Assembly (NCBI GenBank): GCA_903910795.1
Contig: CAIWAX010000464.1
Span: 1 to 46,763, forward strand
Direction of reading: 5' to 3'
Length of the DNA stretch: 46,763 nt
From: an uncultured Anaerolineae bacterium
GTDB lineage: Bacteria; Chloroflexota; Anaerolineae; Anaerolineales; Villigracilaceae
Part shown: positions 1 through 7,727 of the stretch, in pieces
How positions within the stretch are numbered: position 1 is the stretch's first letter
Layout of the letters: every line of letters starts with the position of its first letter
Translations under genes and position numbers: made by a program
Notes under the pieces: generated by a model
What the model saw: the letters and a program-made list of their open reading frames with translations, nothing else
Database searches by the model: none
What the model was told of the DNA's origin: nothing

Positions 1-1142
1 ATCATGCAGGATGCCGCGCTGACATTCCCAAAATCATTCAGCAGCCAGGGCATCGGGTATTGGATGCCGTCTTTCAGGAGCTGCTTGGCTTTCAATAGAT
101 TGATCTTATAATTGGCGTGATGGACAATGCCCATGTCGATTTTATGATCAGGCGTGCCCATTTTATCCATCAAGGTTGTGTATTCCTGGAATACATCCGT
201 CACTACCTGCACACCCGAGCGCACAAACAGCTTGACCATTCCCATCAGTCCCGCCATCACAATCGGCAGCCCGTCAGCAGGTTCGTGCATCATGCCGGAG
301 ACCCGGATTTTGTTCGAGTCTTCCTGGTACACTTCCAGCAACGATTTCCCGGGAGCCATTTCCTTAGAGTGCGGATAGTACATGGCGACCTGCAGCAGCC
401 CTTCATCATCGTAATTTTCTGAGCTCCGGCCAACCAGTAGTTTGATGTTTTCGCCCGGAACAATCCCGATCACACCGGCGCCATTGCCAAACAACTGCAG
501 GGCGTTCTTATCTTTCGCCCGGCTGGTAAAGCGGCTCAAACCCTCAATGCCACCAACCAGTAATTTTTTCCCGGCCAATTCCTCGGCCAGATTGATTTCA
601 CCGGTAAGGCCAAGTTCAGGGTTAAGCGCCAGGTTTAAGGCACCCATCGAACCGTCGCAAGCCTTATGCACACTGACGGTCAATGCCTCAGGACGGATAC
701 CGGCCCGCCGCGAAATCTCCTCGACATAATCCAGGCTGACTGGGCCGCTCATTCCGAGCAAAACGCCATCCACTTCCGACGGCTTCCAACCGTTGGCCCT
801 GGCGGCCTGTCTTAACAGGCGGCTGCCCACTTCCAATTCCGCTTCCAAATGTTCAGCTTCTGTAAGATCCTGAATATGATGGCGGCTTACAAAACCGAGC
901 TCGCTGAGATTCATGGCTTCTGATTCTGCGAATGGCGCTCCCAATCGTTTGCTCACAAAAGCTGGCAATTGCTGGTTATTGTAACTGGGCCCCCAGGCCG
1001 CATACGCGCCGCCAAGCCCCAGCGCGGAATTCGTCACGCTCTCCATGCCGAAGGGGATTCCGCCTGCCACGGGGATTACTTCCATCTTGACATTCGGGCG
1101 CTCAAAGAACGAAGTACCAGTATTATTTTCGTTTTCGCTCAT
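1..1142 (-). CDS. FabH-like 3-oxoacyl-ACP synthase III family protein (3' end cut by window)
   Basis: This is an open minus-strand frame of 380 codons running off the left edge. It starts at ATG 1142-1140, preceded by AAGGAGA. It is a thiolase-fold condensing enzyme of the KAS III (FabH) type. The active-site Cys is near residue 162 (HKACDGSMG), the His near 341 (VHHANYKI, the FabH HxAN motif), and the Asn near 373 (FGNVSAAS). Such enzymes condense an acyl-CoA or acyl-ACP with malonyl-ACP, or make related head-to-head condensations. At 380 or more residues it is longer than ordinary FabH (about 320), so a specialised acyl-condensing role is possible and the substrate is unknown. A TATAAT -10 box lies at 1169-1174 on the minus strand. 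The family call is firm, the exact reaction is not. Confidence 0.82.
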   Translation of the reverse strand, partial: MSENENNTGTSFFERPNVKMEVIPVAGGIPFGMESVTNSALGLGGAYAAWGPSYNNQQLPAFVSKRLGAPFAESEAMNLSELGFVSRHHIQDLTEAEHLEAELEVGSRLLRQAARANGWKPSEVDGVLLGMSGPVSLDYVEEISRRAGIRPEALTVSVHKACDGSMGALNLALNPELGLTGEINLAEELAGKKLLVGGIEGLSRFTSRAKDKNALQLFGNGAGVIGIVPGENIKLLVGRSSENYDDEGLLQVAMYYPHSKEMAPGKSLLEVYQEDSNKIRVSGMMHEPADGLPIVMAGLMGMVKLFVRSGVQVVTDVFQEYTTLMDKMGTPDHKIDMGIVHHANYKINLLKAKQLLKDGIQYPMPWLLNDFGNVSAASCM

Positions 1143-1293
1143 CGAAATTTCTCCTTAATTTGATGAAGATTATAACCCCGCCGGTTCGTTTCGGTTCTTT
1201 TTCGAATCGGTTTACTCCAACTCTTACACACAACCAGCAGTGATGTTTGCTAACATGGCGCCTATTTTCACGCACAGGAACAAGGCTGAAAAG

Positions 1294-1299
1294 TATAAT
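1294..1299 (+). promoter_or_regulatory. -10 box TATAAT seven bases before the start codon (leaderless candidate)
   Basis: A perfect TATAAT ends 7 nt before ATG 1307. Transcription would therefore start at or next to the start codon. No Shine-Dalgarno sequence lies between the box and the ATG. No convincing -35 element is seen. Confidence 0.45.
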
Positions 1300-1306
1300 A
1301 AACGTT

Positions 1307-2230
1307 ATGCAAACAGAAGTTATCGATTGGCTGATGACCGGAGACGCCTCCATCCGCTGGCAGGTGCAGCGCGACTTGCTTGGGAAACCACCTGAAGAGT
1401 ACCAGGCAGAGCAGGCGCAAGTGGCAGAAACTGGCTGGGGCGCAGAACTGCTTGCCCGCCAGGATGAAGACGGCAAATGGGGCGGCGGCTGGTACAGCCC
1501 CAAATGGACCAGCACCACCTACACCCTGCTCCTGCTCTTCCAAATGGGATTGCCGCCCGGCAACCCACAGGCTCTGCGCGGCTGCGCGCACTTTTTCGTA
1601 CGCGATCTTGAAAAAGACGGCGGAATCAACCTGGTAAAGAGCATGCGCACCAGCGAGACGTGCATCAACGGCATGCTGCTGGGTTTGCTGACCTACTTTG
1701 GCTCTCCCGATCCGCGCGTTCACAGCGTGGCAAATTTTCTGCGGCACGACCAGATGCCAGATGGCGGCTGGAACTGCCGCCACCCGCGCGGAGCCACCCA
1801 TGCTTCCTTCCATACCACCATCCTGGCGCTGGAAGGGCTGCGGGAATACTGCCGGGCAGCCCCAGAGCGCAGGCAGGATTTTCAACCAGCCATCGAGCGC
1901 GCCCATGAATTCCTGCTTCTGCATCAACTATACCAATCACATCGCACAGGTCTGCCCGCCCGCCAGGAATTCACCCGCATGTGCTTCCCGCCACGCTGGC
2001 ATTATGACTTTCTGCGCGGCCTGGACTACTTCCAATCCATCAACGCCCCGCGCGATGACCGCATGCAGGCTGCCATCGATTTGCTGATCAGCAAGCAAAA
2101 TGCAGACGGTTCCTGGAATTTGAACCAGCCCTGGACTGGCAAGGTATTTTTTACCCTGGAAACACCCGGGCATCCCAGCCGTTGGAATACTTTGCGCGCA
2201 CTGCGCGTGCTAAAATGGTGGGAGGGATAG
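1307..2230 (+). CDS. Squalene-cyclase-like alpha/alpha-toroid repeat protein
   Basis: This 307-residue protein carries QW-like repeats of the terpenoid cyclase/prenyltransferase toroid fold. They are DEDGKWGGGW at about residues 53-62, DGGWN at about 152-156 and ADGSWN near 265-275. The family includes squalene-hopene cyclases and protein prenyltransferases. At half the length of squalene-hopene cyclase (about 630), and with no DxDD catalytic motif seen, it is unlikely to be a true cyclase. Similar short proteins are usually annotated only as prenyltransferase/squalene-oxidase repeat proteins. I chose ATG 1307 over the upstream in-frame ATG at 1247 because conserved-looking sequence begins there and a TATAAT box sits directly upstream. 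No signal peptide is visible. The function is unknown. Confidence 0.7.
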   Translation: MQTEVIDWLMTGDASIRWQVQRDLLGKPPEEYQAEQAQVAETGWGAELLARQDEDGKWGGGWYSPKWTSTTYTLLLLFQMGLPPGNPQALRGCAHFFVRDLEKDGGINLVKSMRTSETCINGMLLGLLTYFGSPDPRVHSVANFLRHDQMPDGGWNCRHPRGATHASFHTTILALEGLREYCRAAPERRQDFQPAIERAHEFLLLHQLYQSHRTGLPARQEFTRMCFPPRWHYDFLRGLDYFQSINAPRDDRMQAAIDLLISKQNADGSWNLNQPWTGKVFFTLETPGHPSRWNTLRALRVLKWWEG

Positions 2231-2321
2231 TATAGAACTGGTTCAAAACAATTAAGAACCTGCTGACGGTAATCAACCAGCAGGATATTACAAGATATTA
2301 AATAAAGGAGCAACACAAACC

Positions 2322-3521
2322 ATGAAGAATCTTTCCAGCAAAGCCTTCCAGACCCGCGCCATCCACGCTGGTGAACGCAAAAAAGGCGCAAAATACACAC
2401 CTGTGGCAACCCCCATCTGGCCCACCGCCGGATATGTGTACGACAGCATGGATGATACCGACGCGGTGCTTGGCGGAGCGGAAGGTTTTGTATACACGCG
2501 TTACGCCAACCCGACTGTCTCGGCCCTGGAAGAAGCGGTTGCCAGCCTGGAGGGCGCCGAAGCTGTTCAGGCTTACGGGTCAGGGATGGCAGCCATCCAC
2601 GCCGCCCTGCTGGTAGCTGGCGCGCGCGCTGGGAGCACCGTTCTGGCCGCCCTGGATGTATATGGAGCCACTTTCAGCATGTTGCGCGGGTTATTCAGCA
2701 CCCTCGGGGTTAGCACTCGTTTTGTGGATGTGACCGACCTGCAAGCCACCGAAACTGCACTCAAGGAAAGCCATCCGGTGCTGTTGATCTGCGAGACTCT
2801 CTCCAACCCGCTGCTCAAGGTCGCAGATGTGCCGGCGCTGGCAAAACTGGCTCACGCCTATGGCGCCTTAATGCTGGTGGATAACACTTTCGCCTCGCCA
2901 TACCTGTTCACCCCGTACCAATACGGTGTTGATTTTGTGATCCACAGTGCCACAAAATACCTGGGTGGGCATGGCGATGTCACTGCCGGGGTGGTGGCCA
3001 GTTCGCTCGAAAATAAGAAAAAGCTGTACGAAACAAACAAACTGGTCGGCTCTATCCTGGGGCCTTTTGAAGCCTGGCAGGTTCTGCGCGGCATCAAAAC
3101 CCTGCCGCTGCGCATGCGCCAGCATTTTCAGAATGCGCAAAAAGTGGCTGAGTATTTAGCCGGTCATGCGCGCATTGCCAGAGTCAACTTCCCTGGTCTG
3201 CCGGAGCATCCGCAGCACCAACTGGCAGACCAGCTTTTTGAAGGCCGCGGCTACGGCGGCATGCTATCCTTTGAAATCAAAAATGCCGACAAAGCCCTGG
3301 TATTCCGGTTCATGGAGGCGCTGGAACTTTGCCTGCCCGCCACCACCCTGGGCGATGTTTACTCGCTGGTGCTGCATCCTGCCACGGCCTCGCACCGCGC
3401 GCTGACGCCCGAGGAACGCGCCCGGGTCGGCATCCCGGATGGGCTGGTGCGGCTCTCCGCCGGGATCGAAGATGTGGATGACATCCTGGCCGATTTGGAA
3501 CAGGCGTTGAGCAAAATATAG
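2322..3521 (+). CDS. Cys/Met metabolism PLP-dependent enzyme (cystathionine gamma-synthase / gamma-lyase family)
   Basis: This is a 399-residue fold-type I PLP enzyme of the trans-sulfuration family, acting in the cytoplasm in methionine or cysteine metabolism. The YTRYANPT motif (about 58-65) contacts phosphate. Asp187 (LVDNTF) pairs with the PLP ring, and Lys212 (HSATKYLGGH) is the Schiff-base lysine. Length and motifs fit cystathionine gamma-synthase, cystathionine beta- or gamma-lyase, or methionine gamma-lyase. The Cys that methionine gamma-lyases carry in the DVYGxT region is Ala here, which argues mildly against that activity. The start at 2322 is supported by AAAGGAG at about 2305. 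The gene stands alone and ends at a strong terminator. Confidence 0.88.
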   Translation: MKNLSSKAFQTRAIHAGERKKGAKYTPVATPIWPTAGYVYDSMDDTDAVLGGAEGFVYTRYANPTVSALEEAVASLEGAEAVQAYGSGMAAIHAALLVAGARAGSTVLAALDVYGATFSMLRGLFSTLGVSTRFVDVTDLQATETALKESHPVLLICETLSNPLLKVADVPALAKLAHAYGALMLVDNTFASPYLFTPYQYGVDFVIHSATKYLGGHGDVTAGVVASSLENKKKLYETNKLVGSILGPFEAWQVLRGIKTLPLRMRQHFQNAQKVAEYLAGHARIARVNFPGLPEHPQHQLADQLFEGRGYGGMLSFEIKNADKALVFRFMEALELCLPATTLGDVYSLVLHPATASHRALTPEERARVGIPDGLVRLSAGIEDVDDILADLEQALSKI

Positions 3522-3545
3522 GTCATTTTCCCTGCATGAAAGCAA

Positions 3546-3579
3546 ACACCCACAAAGTTCAAACTCTGTGGGTGTTTTT
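3546..3579. terminator. Bidirectional intrinsic terminator
   Basis: ACACCCACA (3546-3554) pairs perfectly with TGTGGGTGT (3567-3575) and is followed on the plus strand by a T run. It lies between the convergent PLP-enzyme gene and the SufR-like gene, so it can serve both. Confidence 0.8.
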
Positions 3580-3600
3580 CATATTATTACAAAACAAGAA

Positions 3601-4227
3601 TTACCTCAACTCAAACTGGCAAAAAGTCGTTCCGCGCGCATTCTTTTCGAGGCGCGCAGTTTGTTCTACGCGGCCACCCAGTGCCTGCTCCAAAATACAA
3701 CGATCCATCAGACAGATTTCTGGATGATCAGCAATCAACGCCGCGTAAGGACAGTGATCAAAGATGATGCGCGGAGCGATGGCATGCGCTTCCCAACGCG
3801 CAGCATAGCTGGAACGATTAAGGCGGGCGATGATCTGTGCGAGACGCCGGGTGATGTGCAGATTGGCTTCCCCTGGCAGTCGTGGCGCCAGCCGATTTGC
3901 AAGCTTCTGCAAAAGGGTATCGCGCTCTTCTGGACTGGCGTTTTCAAATAACTGAACCAGCAAAACGCCCGCCAATGCCTCCAGATTATCGCCCTGCGCG
4001 GCTTCACCAATTCCGAACACCTGCACCGGGCGTCCTCTGTCTTGCTCCTGACGCGAACCGAGCACCTGCGCCCTTCCATCCGCAACCAGGATGGAAAGGT
4101 GATGTCGGATATTGGCAGCCGTTACCTTCAGGGCGCGGCTGATTTCCAACGCGCTGGCGCCGTTATGCTGAGACAAATAGCCCAGGATTCGCTGCCGGGC
4201 GGTGGATTTTGTCATGACATTTGTCAT
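3601..4227 (-). CDS. SufR-like iron-sulfur-sensing winged-helix repressor
   Basis: This is a 208-residue regulator. An N-terminal winged helix (about residues 9-65, with ALEISRALKVTAANIRHHLSIL as recognition region) precedes a C-terminal Cys-rich region. Cys159, Cys172, Cys177 and Cys203 follow the CPY...PEIC...FCQFEL pattern of SufR-type regulators that bind a labile Fe-S cluster. SufR proteins repress Fe-S assembly genes when they hold a cluster. The gene is divergent from iscX-nuoBCDI, and a perfect 36-bp palindrome covers both promoters, so it probably controls itself and iscX-nuo. The frame is open back to 4401, but that extension crosses the divergent promoter. I chose ATG 4227; 4230 or 4215 are possible. 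No good ribosome-binding site is seen. Confidence 0.8.
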   Translation of the reverse strand: MTNVMTKSTARQRILGYLSQHNGASALEISRALKVTAANIRHHLSILVADGRAQVLGSRQEQDRGRPVQVFGIGEAAQGDNLEALAGVLLVQLFENASPEERDTLLQKLANRLAPRLPGEANLHITRRLAQIIARLNRSSYAARWEAHAIAPRIIFDHCPYAALIADHPEICLMDRCILEQALGGRVEQTARLEKNARGTTFCQFELR

Positions 4228-4240
4228 CATATCATCACTT

Positions 4241-4276
4241 ATTGAATTATGCAAATATATATTTGCATAATTCAAT
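4241..4276. promoter_or_regulatory. Perfect 36-bp palindromic operator between divergent promoters
   Basis: All 18 base pairs match around a centre at 4258/4259; the core is GCAAATATATATTTGC. Its right end touches the TTGACG -35 box for iscX. On the minus strand it contains a possible TTGAAT (4275-4270) and CATAAT (4251-4246) promoter, 18 bp apart, for the SufR-like gene. It is the obvious binding site for that dimeric repressor, although no binding data exist here. Confidence 0.7.
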
Positions 4277-4304
4277 TGACGGTTCAAGTTCAACTCGCTA
4301 TAAT
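4276..4304 (+). promoter_or_regulatory. Sigma70-type promoter of iscX-nuoBCDI
   Basis: TTGACG (4276-4281) and TATAAT (4299-4304) are separated by exactly 17 bp. Transcription would begin near 4311. The -35 box abuts the 36-bp palindrome, so a bound repressor would block RNA polymerase. Confidence 0.8.
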
Positions 4305-4311
4305 CTTCACA

Positions 4312-4335
4312 AAGGAAGGTACCCATCAGTTCAAT
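4312..4335 (+). repeat. 24-bp dispersed repeat, copy a (degenerate)
   Basis: The copy reads aaggaaggtacccatcagtt followed by caat. It differs from the consensus at several positions. It lies between the AAAGGAAGG Shine-Dalgarno-like stretch, which overlaps its start, and the iscX ATG at 4339. It is in the same reading frame as iscX ([13 protein letters not shown]), and no stop intervenes. Confidence 0.7.
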
Positions 4336-4338
4336 ATC

Positions 4339-4545
4339 ATGGCAGAGTCTCTTAATTGGGAAGCAACTTATGCGCTGGCGCTGGCTCTCAAAGCCGCTCA
4401 CCCGCTGGTTAGGCTGGAAGATGTCAGTCTCCAGATGATTTATAGATGGGCGCTGGAACTACCCGGCTTCGAAGACGATCCGGCTCTCGCCAATGATGAT
4501 ATCCTTCTGGCAATTTACCAGGACTGGTTCGAGGAGATGATATGA
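4339..4545 (+). CDS. iscX: IscX family Fe-S cluster assembly protein
   Basis: This small acidic protein of 68 residues matches the IscX pattern: LNW near the N-terminus, a central W, the [17 protein letters not shown] segment (E. coli has DFDDDPQASNEKILEAI) and a terminal W-[FL]-x-E. IscX binds IscS and iron and tunes Fe-S cluster assembly. It is the first gene after a strong promoter and overlaps nuoB by ATGA (4542-4545), so the two are translationally coupled. The Shine-Dalgarno-like AGGAAGG at 4313-4319 is unusually far (19 nt) from the ATG because the dispersed repeat lies in between. Initiation may use a non-ATG codon within the repeat. IscX next to complex I genes is an unusual context. 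Confidence 0.85.
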   Translation: MAESLNWEATYALALALKAAHPLVRLEDVSLQMIYRWALELPGFEDDPALANDDILLAIYQDWFEEMI

Positions 4546-5195
4546 GTACAAATGAACTCAACTTGCCGGATTTCAACATTCCATCCGAGTTGGATGGCAA
4601 GGTAGCCATCACAACGCTTGACCGGGTTTACAACTTCGGGCGGCGTTCATCCATCTGGCCTATGATGTTCGGTCTGGCTTGCTGCGCGATCGAAATGATC
4701 GCGGCCCAGGCTGCCCGCTATGATATGGCCCGCTTTGGCATGGAAGTGATGCGCCCCAGCCCCCGGCAAAGCGATGTGATGATCGTCGCCGGTACCGTGA
4801 CCAAGAAAATGGTACCGGCCATCGTGCGCCTGTACAACCAGATGCCCGAGCCCAAATACGTGGTAGCCATGGGCGCCTGCGCTTCAGGCGGCGGCCCATT
4901 CAAGGAAGGCTACAACGTGGTGGCCGGGATCGACAAATTCCTACCTGTGGATGTTTACGTTCCAGGATGCCCGCCCACCCCGCAAGCGCTGGTGGCCGGG
5001 ATGATCAAACTCCAGGAAAAAATCGACAAACAATCCATCAGCAAGGTGCGTTGGTATCAAAAAGGCGGCGACTCAGTGGAAGTGGCTGTGCCCTTCCTCG
5101 GTCCGGATTTGATCGATCCACGCCGTATCCCTGAAATCAAGGCCAAGGCTGCCGAACTGGCCACGCCTTCCGCCCAAAACGCCCCGGAGAAATAA
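4542..5195 (+). CDS. nuoB: NADH-quinone oxidoreductase subunit B
   Basis: This 217-residue complex I subunit carries the N2 [4Fe-4S] cluster next to the quinone site. Ligands are visible as the tandem Cys47-Cys48 (GLACCAIEM), Cys113 (GACASGGG) and Cys143 (PGCPPTP). The C-terminal tail after about residue 190 is Ala/Lys-rich and not conserved. It is coupled to iscX by a 4-bp overlap, and nuoCD follows 1 bp after its stop. No nuoA precedes it, although nuoA is the usual neighbour. Confidence 0.96.
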   Translation: MSTNELNLPDFNIPSELDGKVAITTLDRVYNFGRRSSIWPMMFGLACCAIEMIAAQAARYDMARFGMEVMRPSPRQSDVMIVAGTVTKKMVPAIVRLYNQMPEPKYVVAMGACASGGGPFKEGYNVVAGIDKFLPVDVYVPGCPPTPQALVAGMIKLQEKIDKQSISKVRWYQKGGDSVEVAVPFLGPDLIDPRRIPEIKAKAAELATPSAQNAPEK

Positions 5196-5196
5196 G

Positions 5197-5220
5197 ATGG
5201 AAAGTACCCATAAATCCAAT
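5197..5220 (+). repeat. 24-bp dispersed repeat, copy b (forms the nuoCD start)
   Basis: This copy begins with the ATG that follows the nuoB ribosome-binding site GGAG and encodes MESTHKSN. The next codons are ATGGCA, so the unit is flanked on both sides by ATGG. Confidence 0.85.
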
Positions 5221-6966
5221 ATGGCAACCCCTGTACTCACTGAAACGATTGATCTGGCAGCCAAATTTCCAGGCCGGGTCACACCCGATGCCCGCCCCGG
5301 TTATTCCGGCTGGATGGTTGCAAAAGAAGCCCTGGTGGAAGTCTCCACGGCCATCCGGGATGAGTTGGGCTACGATTTGCTCTCCAACGTTACCGGCGTG
5401 GATTATCCCGAGCAATCCAAACTTGAAGTTGTCTATCATGTCTACAAAACCACGGGCGGCCCGGCTCTGACCTTTAAAACCCAGACCGAGCGCGTTGACC
5501 CGGCTGAGGTGCCCTCGCTGGTCTCTGTCTGGCCCGGCGCTGAACTCCAGGAGCGCGAAGCCTGGGACATGTTTGGCATTAAATTCACCGGACATCCCGA
5601 CCTGCGCCGAATTTTGATGTGGGAAGGTTTTGAAGGATTCCCGATGCGCAAAGATTACAAGGAACCCTTCCACGAAGAAGATAATAAACCCCTCAAAAGC
5701 CGTTGGCCCGAAGGCAAGCACAGTTATGCAGAAGCTCGCAACCCCTACGGCGATAACATCATGTTCAAACCCGGTTTTGATCCCGAGAAGTGGACGCCCA
5801 CCGATCCGGAAGAAGCCCTGTATGCGGCCCTGAAAAAATATAAGACGGAGGAGAAGGACGGCATAAAAACCGATCATATCATCGTTAATATGGGGCCGCA
5901 GCATCCATCCACACATGGAGTGTTCCGCGCGGTAGTAGTTCTGGACGGCGAAACGATTGTCAGCCTGAAACCTGTCATGGGGTATCTGCATCGCAACCAC
6001 GAGAAAATCGGCGAACGAAATACCTTCCTGCAGAACGTACCTTATACTGACCGGTTGGATTACTTCAACTCTATGTACAACGCCTGGCCGTATGCCCTGG
6101 CAGTTGAAAAATTAATGGGGCTCAAGGTGCCCGAACGCGCCGAATACATCCGTGTGATCATGGGCGAGCTCAGCCGCATCCAGAACCACCTGATCCTGTT
6201 TGGCATGTTGTGGAACGACCTGGGCGCTTATTTCACCCCGGCCCTGTACGCCTTTGAAGAGCGAGAATTGATCCTGGACATCTATGAAGCCGTGGCTGGC
6301 TCGCGTATGATGTGCAATTACCAGCGCTTTGGCGGCGTGGTGCGCGACATCGACGAAGCCAACATGAAGAAGATCAAGGATCTTGTTTTCGAACGCCTGC
6401 CGCGCAAGATCGAAGAATTTGACCGGCTGCTCTCAGAAAATGAAATCTTTGTGGCGCGCATGAAGGGTATCGGTTACCTGAGCCCTGAAGATGCCGTGGC
6501 CTATTCGGTCACCGGGCCAACACTGCGTGCTGCCGGTATCCCTTACGACATCCGCCGCGCTGACCCCTACGGAATTTACGACCGCTTTGAATTCGATATC
6601 CCCGTGCGTCACAACAGCGATCTGCTCGATCGTTACCTGGTGCGCGTGGATGAGATCCGCCAGTGTCTGCGCATTTTGCAGCAGGCCGTCAAGCAGATCC
6701 CCGAAGGCCCGTTCCTGGCTGGCAAGCCGCAATACCAGGTGCGCGTACCGGCTGGCGAAGTCTACGGACGCGTTGAAGCTCCCAAGGGCGAACTCGGATT
6801 TTATGTCATTTCCACTGGCAAGGGCAACCCCTATCGTTACCACATTCGCACTCCATCGTTTATCAACATCACCTCGGTGGAAAAAATGTGTGTGGGCACC
6901 AAGATCGCCGATTTTGTTACCATCCTGGGCATGGTTGATATCGTGCTCGGTGAACTCGACCGGTAG
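5197..6966 (+). CDS. nuoCD: Fused NADH-quinone oxidoreductase subunit C/D
   Basis: This 589-residue fusion has a NuoC (30-kDa) domain over about residues 15-190, including [24 protein letters not shown] linker follows, then a NuoD (49-kDa) domain from about residue 226 ([11 protein letters not shown]) to the conserved C-terminus DIVLGELDR. NuoD forms much of the quinone pocket with NuoB. The size matches the fused NuoCD of E. coli. The start at 5197 is supported by GGAG 7-8 nt upstream. The first eight residues come from the dispersed repeat. ATG 5221 would remove them but has no ribosome-binding site of its own. Confidence 0.96.
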   Translation: MESTHKSNMATPVLTETIDLAAKFPGRVTPDARPGYSGWMVAKEALVEVSTAIRDELGYDLLSNVTGVDYPEQSKLEVVYHVYKTTGGPALTFKTQTERVDPAEVPSLVSVWPGAELQEREAWDMFGIKFTGHPDLRRILMWEGFEGFPMRKDYKEPFHEEDNKPLKSRWPEGKHSYAEARNPYGDNIMFKPGFDPEKWTPTDPEEALYAALKKYKTEEKDGIKTDHIIVNMGPQHPSTHGVFRAVVVLDGETIVSLKPVMGYLHRNHEKIGERNTFLQNVPYTDRLDYFNSMYNAWPYALAVEKLMGLKVPERAEYIRVIMGELSRIQNHLILFGMLWNDLGAYFTPALYAFEERELILDIYEAVAGSRMMCNYQRFGGVVRDIDEANMKKIKDLVFERLPRKIEEFDRLLSENEIFVARMKGIGYLSPEDAVAYSVTGPTLRAAGIPYDIRRADPYGIYDRFEFDIPVRHNSDLLDRYLVRVDEIRQCLRILQQAVKQIPEGPFLAGKPQYQVRVPAGEVYGRVEAPKGELGFYVISTGKGNPYRYHIRTPSFINITSVEKMCVGTKIADFVTILGMVDIVLGELDR

Positions 6967-6977
6967 GAGCGTGTATT

Positions 6978-7559
6978 ATGTATGGTCAAGGTTTAATAAA
7001 AGGTCTGAGCGTAACGTTTTCCCGGTTCTTCGAATCGTATACCGAGGATATCCGCTGGCTGTTCAAACGCTACAGCAAAGTGGAATTTCATTCCAGCAAA
7101 GACACGCGTGGCACATTCACGATCCAGTACCCGGAAGAGCGGTTGATCATCCCCGAAGAATTTCGTTATGTGCCATTCCTGGTGTATGATGAAGGTGAAA
7201 ACGGTGAGAAGAACATTCGCTGCACCTCCTGTGGTATCTGCGCCAAAGCCTGTCCTCCGCAGTGCATCTGGATCGTGCGTACCAGCGATCCCGTTACCGG
7301 ACGCCCACTTCCACAGCCGGCAGAATTCTATATTGACGCCGATATCTGCATGAACTGCGGTTTCTGTGCCGAGTACTGTCCCTTCGATGCGATCAAGATG
7401 GATCATGACTTCGAAATCGCATCCTACACTCGCAACTTGCTGAACAAAGAACGCTTGATGAAGCCGGCATCTTATTACGCGGGCATCCGCCCCAAGAATA
7501 ACGCCCGCGAAGAAGCCGCTCGTGCTGAAAAGGCGGCCGCCAAGGCTGCAAAGCCCTAA
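6978..7559 (+). CDS. nuoI: NADH-quinone oxidoreductase subunit I (2x[4Fe-4S] ferredoxin-like)
   Basis: This 193-residue protein has two classical CxxCxxCxxxC motifs: Cys82/85/88/92 (CTSCGICAKAC) and Cys124/127/130/134 (CMNCGFCAEYC). They bind clusters N6a and N6b, which connect the input module to NuoB. The C-terminal 30 residues are Ala/Lys/Glu-rich. It is the last gene of this cluster; a terminator-like hairpin follows. NADH-oxidising (E, F, G) and membrane (A, H, J-N) subunits are not in the window. Confidence 0.95.
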   Translation: MYGQGLIKGLSVTFSRFFESYTEDIRWLFKRYSKVEFHSSKDTRGTFTIQYPEERLIIPEEFRYVPFLVYDEGENGEKNIRCTSCGICAKACPPQCIWIVRTSDPVTGRPLPQPAEFYIDADICMNCGFCAEYCPFDAIKMDHDFEIASYTRNLLNKERLMKPASYYAGIRPKNNAREEAARAEKAAAKAAKP

Positions 7560-7598
7560 CTCGGCCAATTAATCACAACTCCGACAATGTTTGCATGA

Positions 7599-7638
7599 CT
7601 GCAGGTTAGGGTATAATCCTGACCTGCAGTGTCTTTTT
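7599..7638 (+). terminator. Intrinsic terminator of the nuo operon with a -10-like loop
   Basis: CTGCAGGTTAGG (7599-7610) pairs with CCTGACCTGCAG (7618-7629) with one mismatch. The loop is GTATAAT, and five T residues lie at 7634-7638. The loop contains an exact TATAAT (7612-7617), with TTGCAT at 7591-7596 only 15 bp upstream. The site may therefore double as a palindromic operator/promoter for the downstream mrp gene. Confidence 0.6.
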
Positions 7639-7727
7639 AATTTGCTGCATCATCTCCGTTAACCGCCACAAAAAACAACCCCCGCTGAAAATTAACGAGG
7701 GAAAACCATTATCCATAGGAATAATAA

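Noticed and set aside
3537-3575. Similarity of AAACACCCACAAAGTTCAAAC to the 24-bp repeat
   Set aside because: The sequence is better explained as the 5' arm and loop of the bidirectional terminator; the match to the unit is partial.
5137-6000. A 287-codon minus-strand open frame opposite nuoCD
   Set aside because: It is antisense to strongly conserved NuoC/NuoD sequence and has no recognisable domain; it is a shadow of the codon bias on the other strand.
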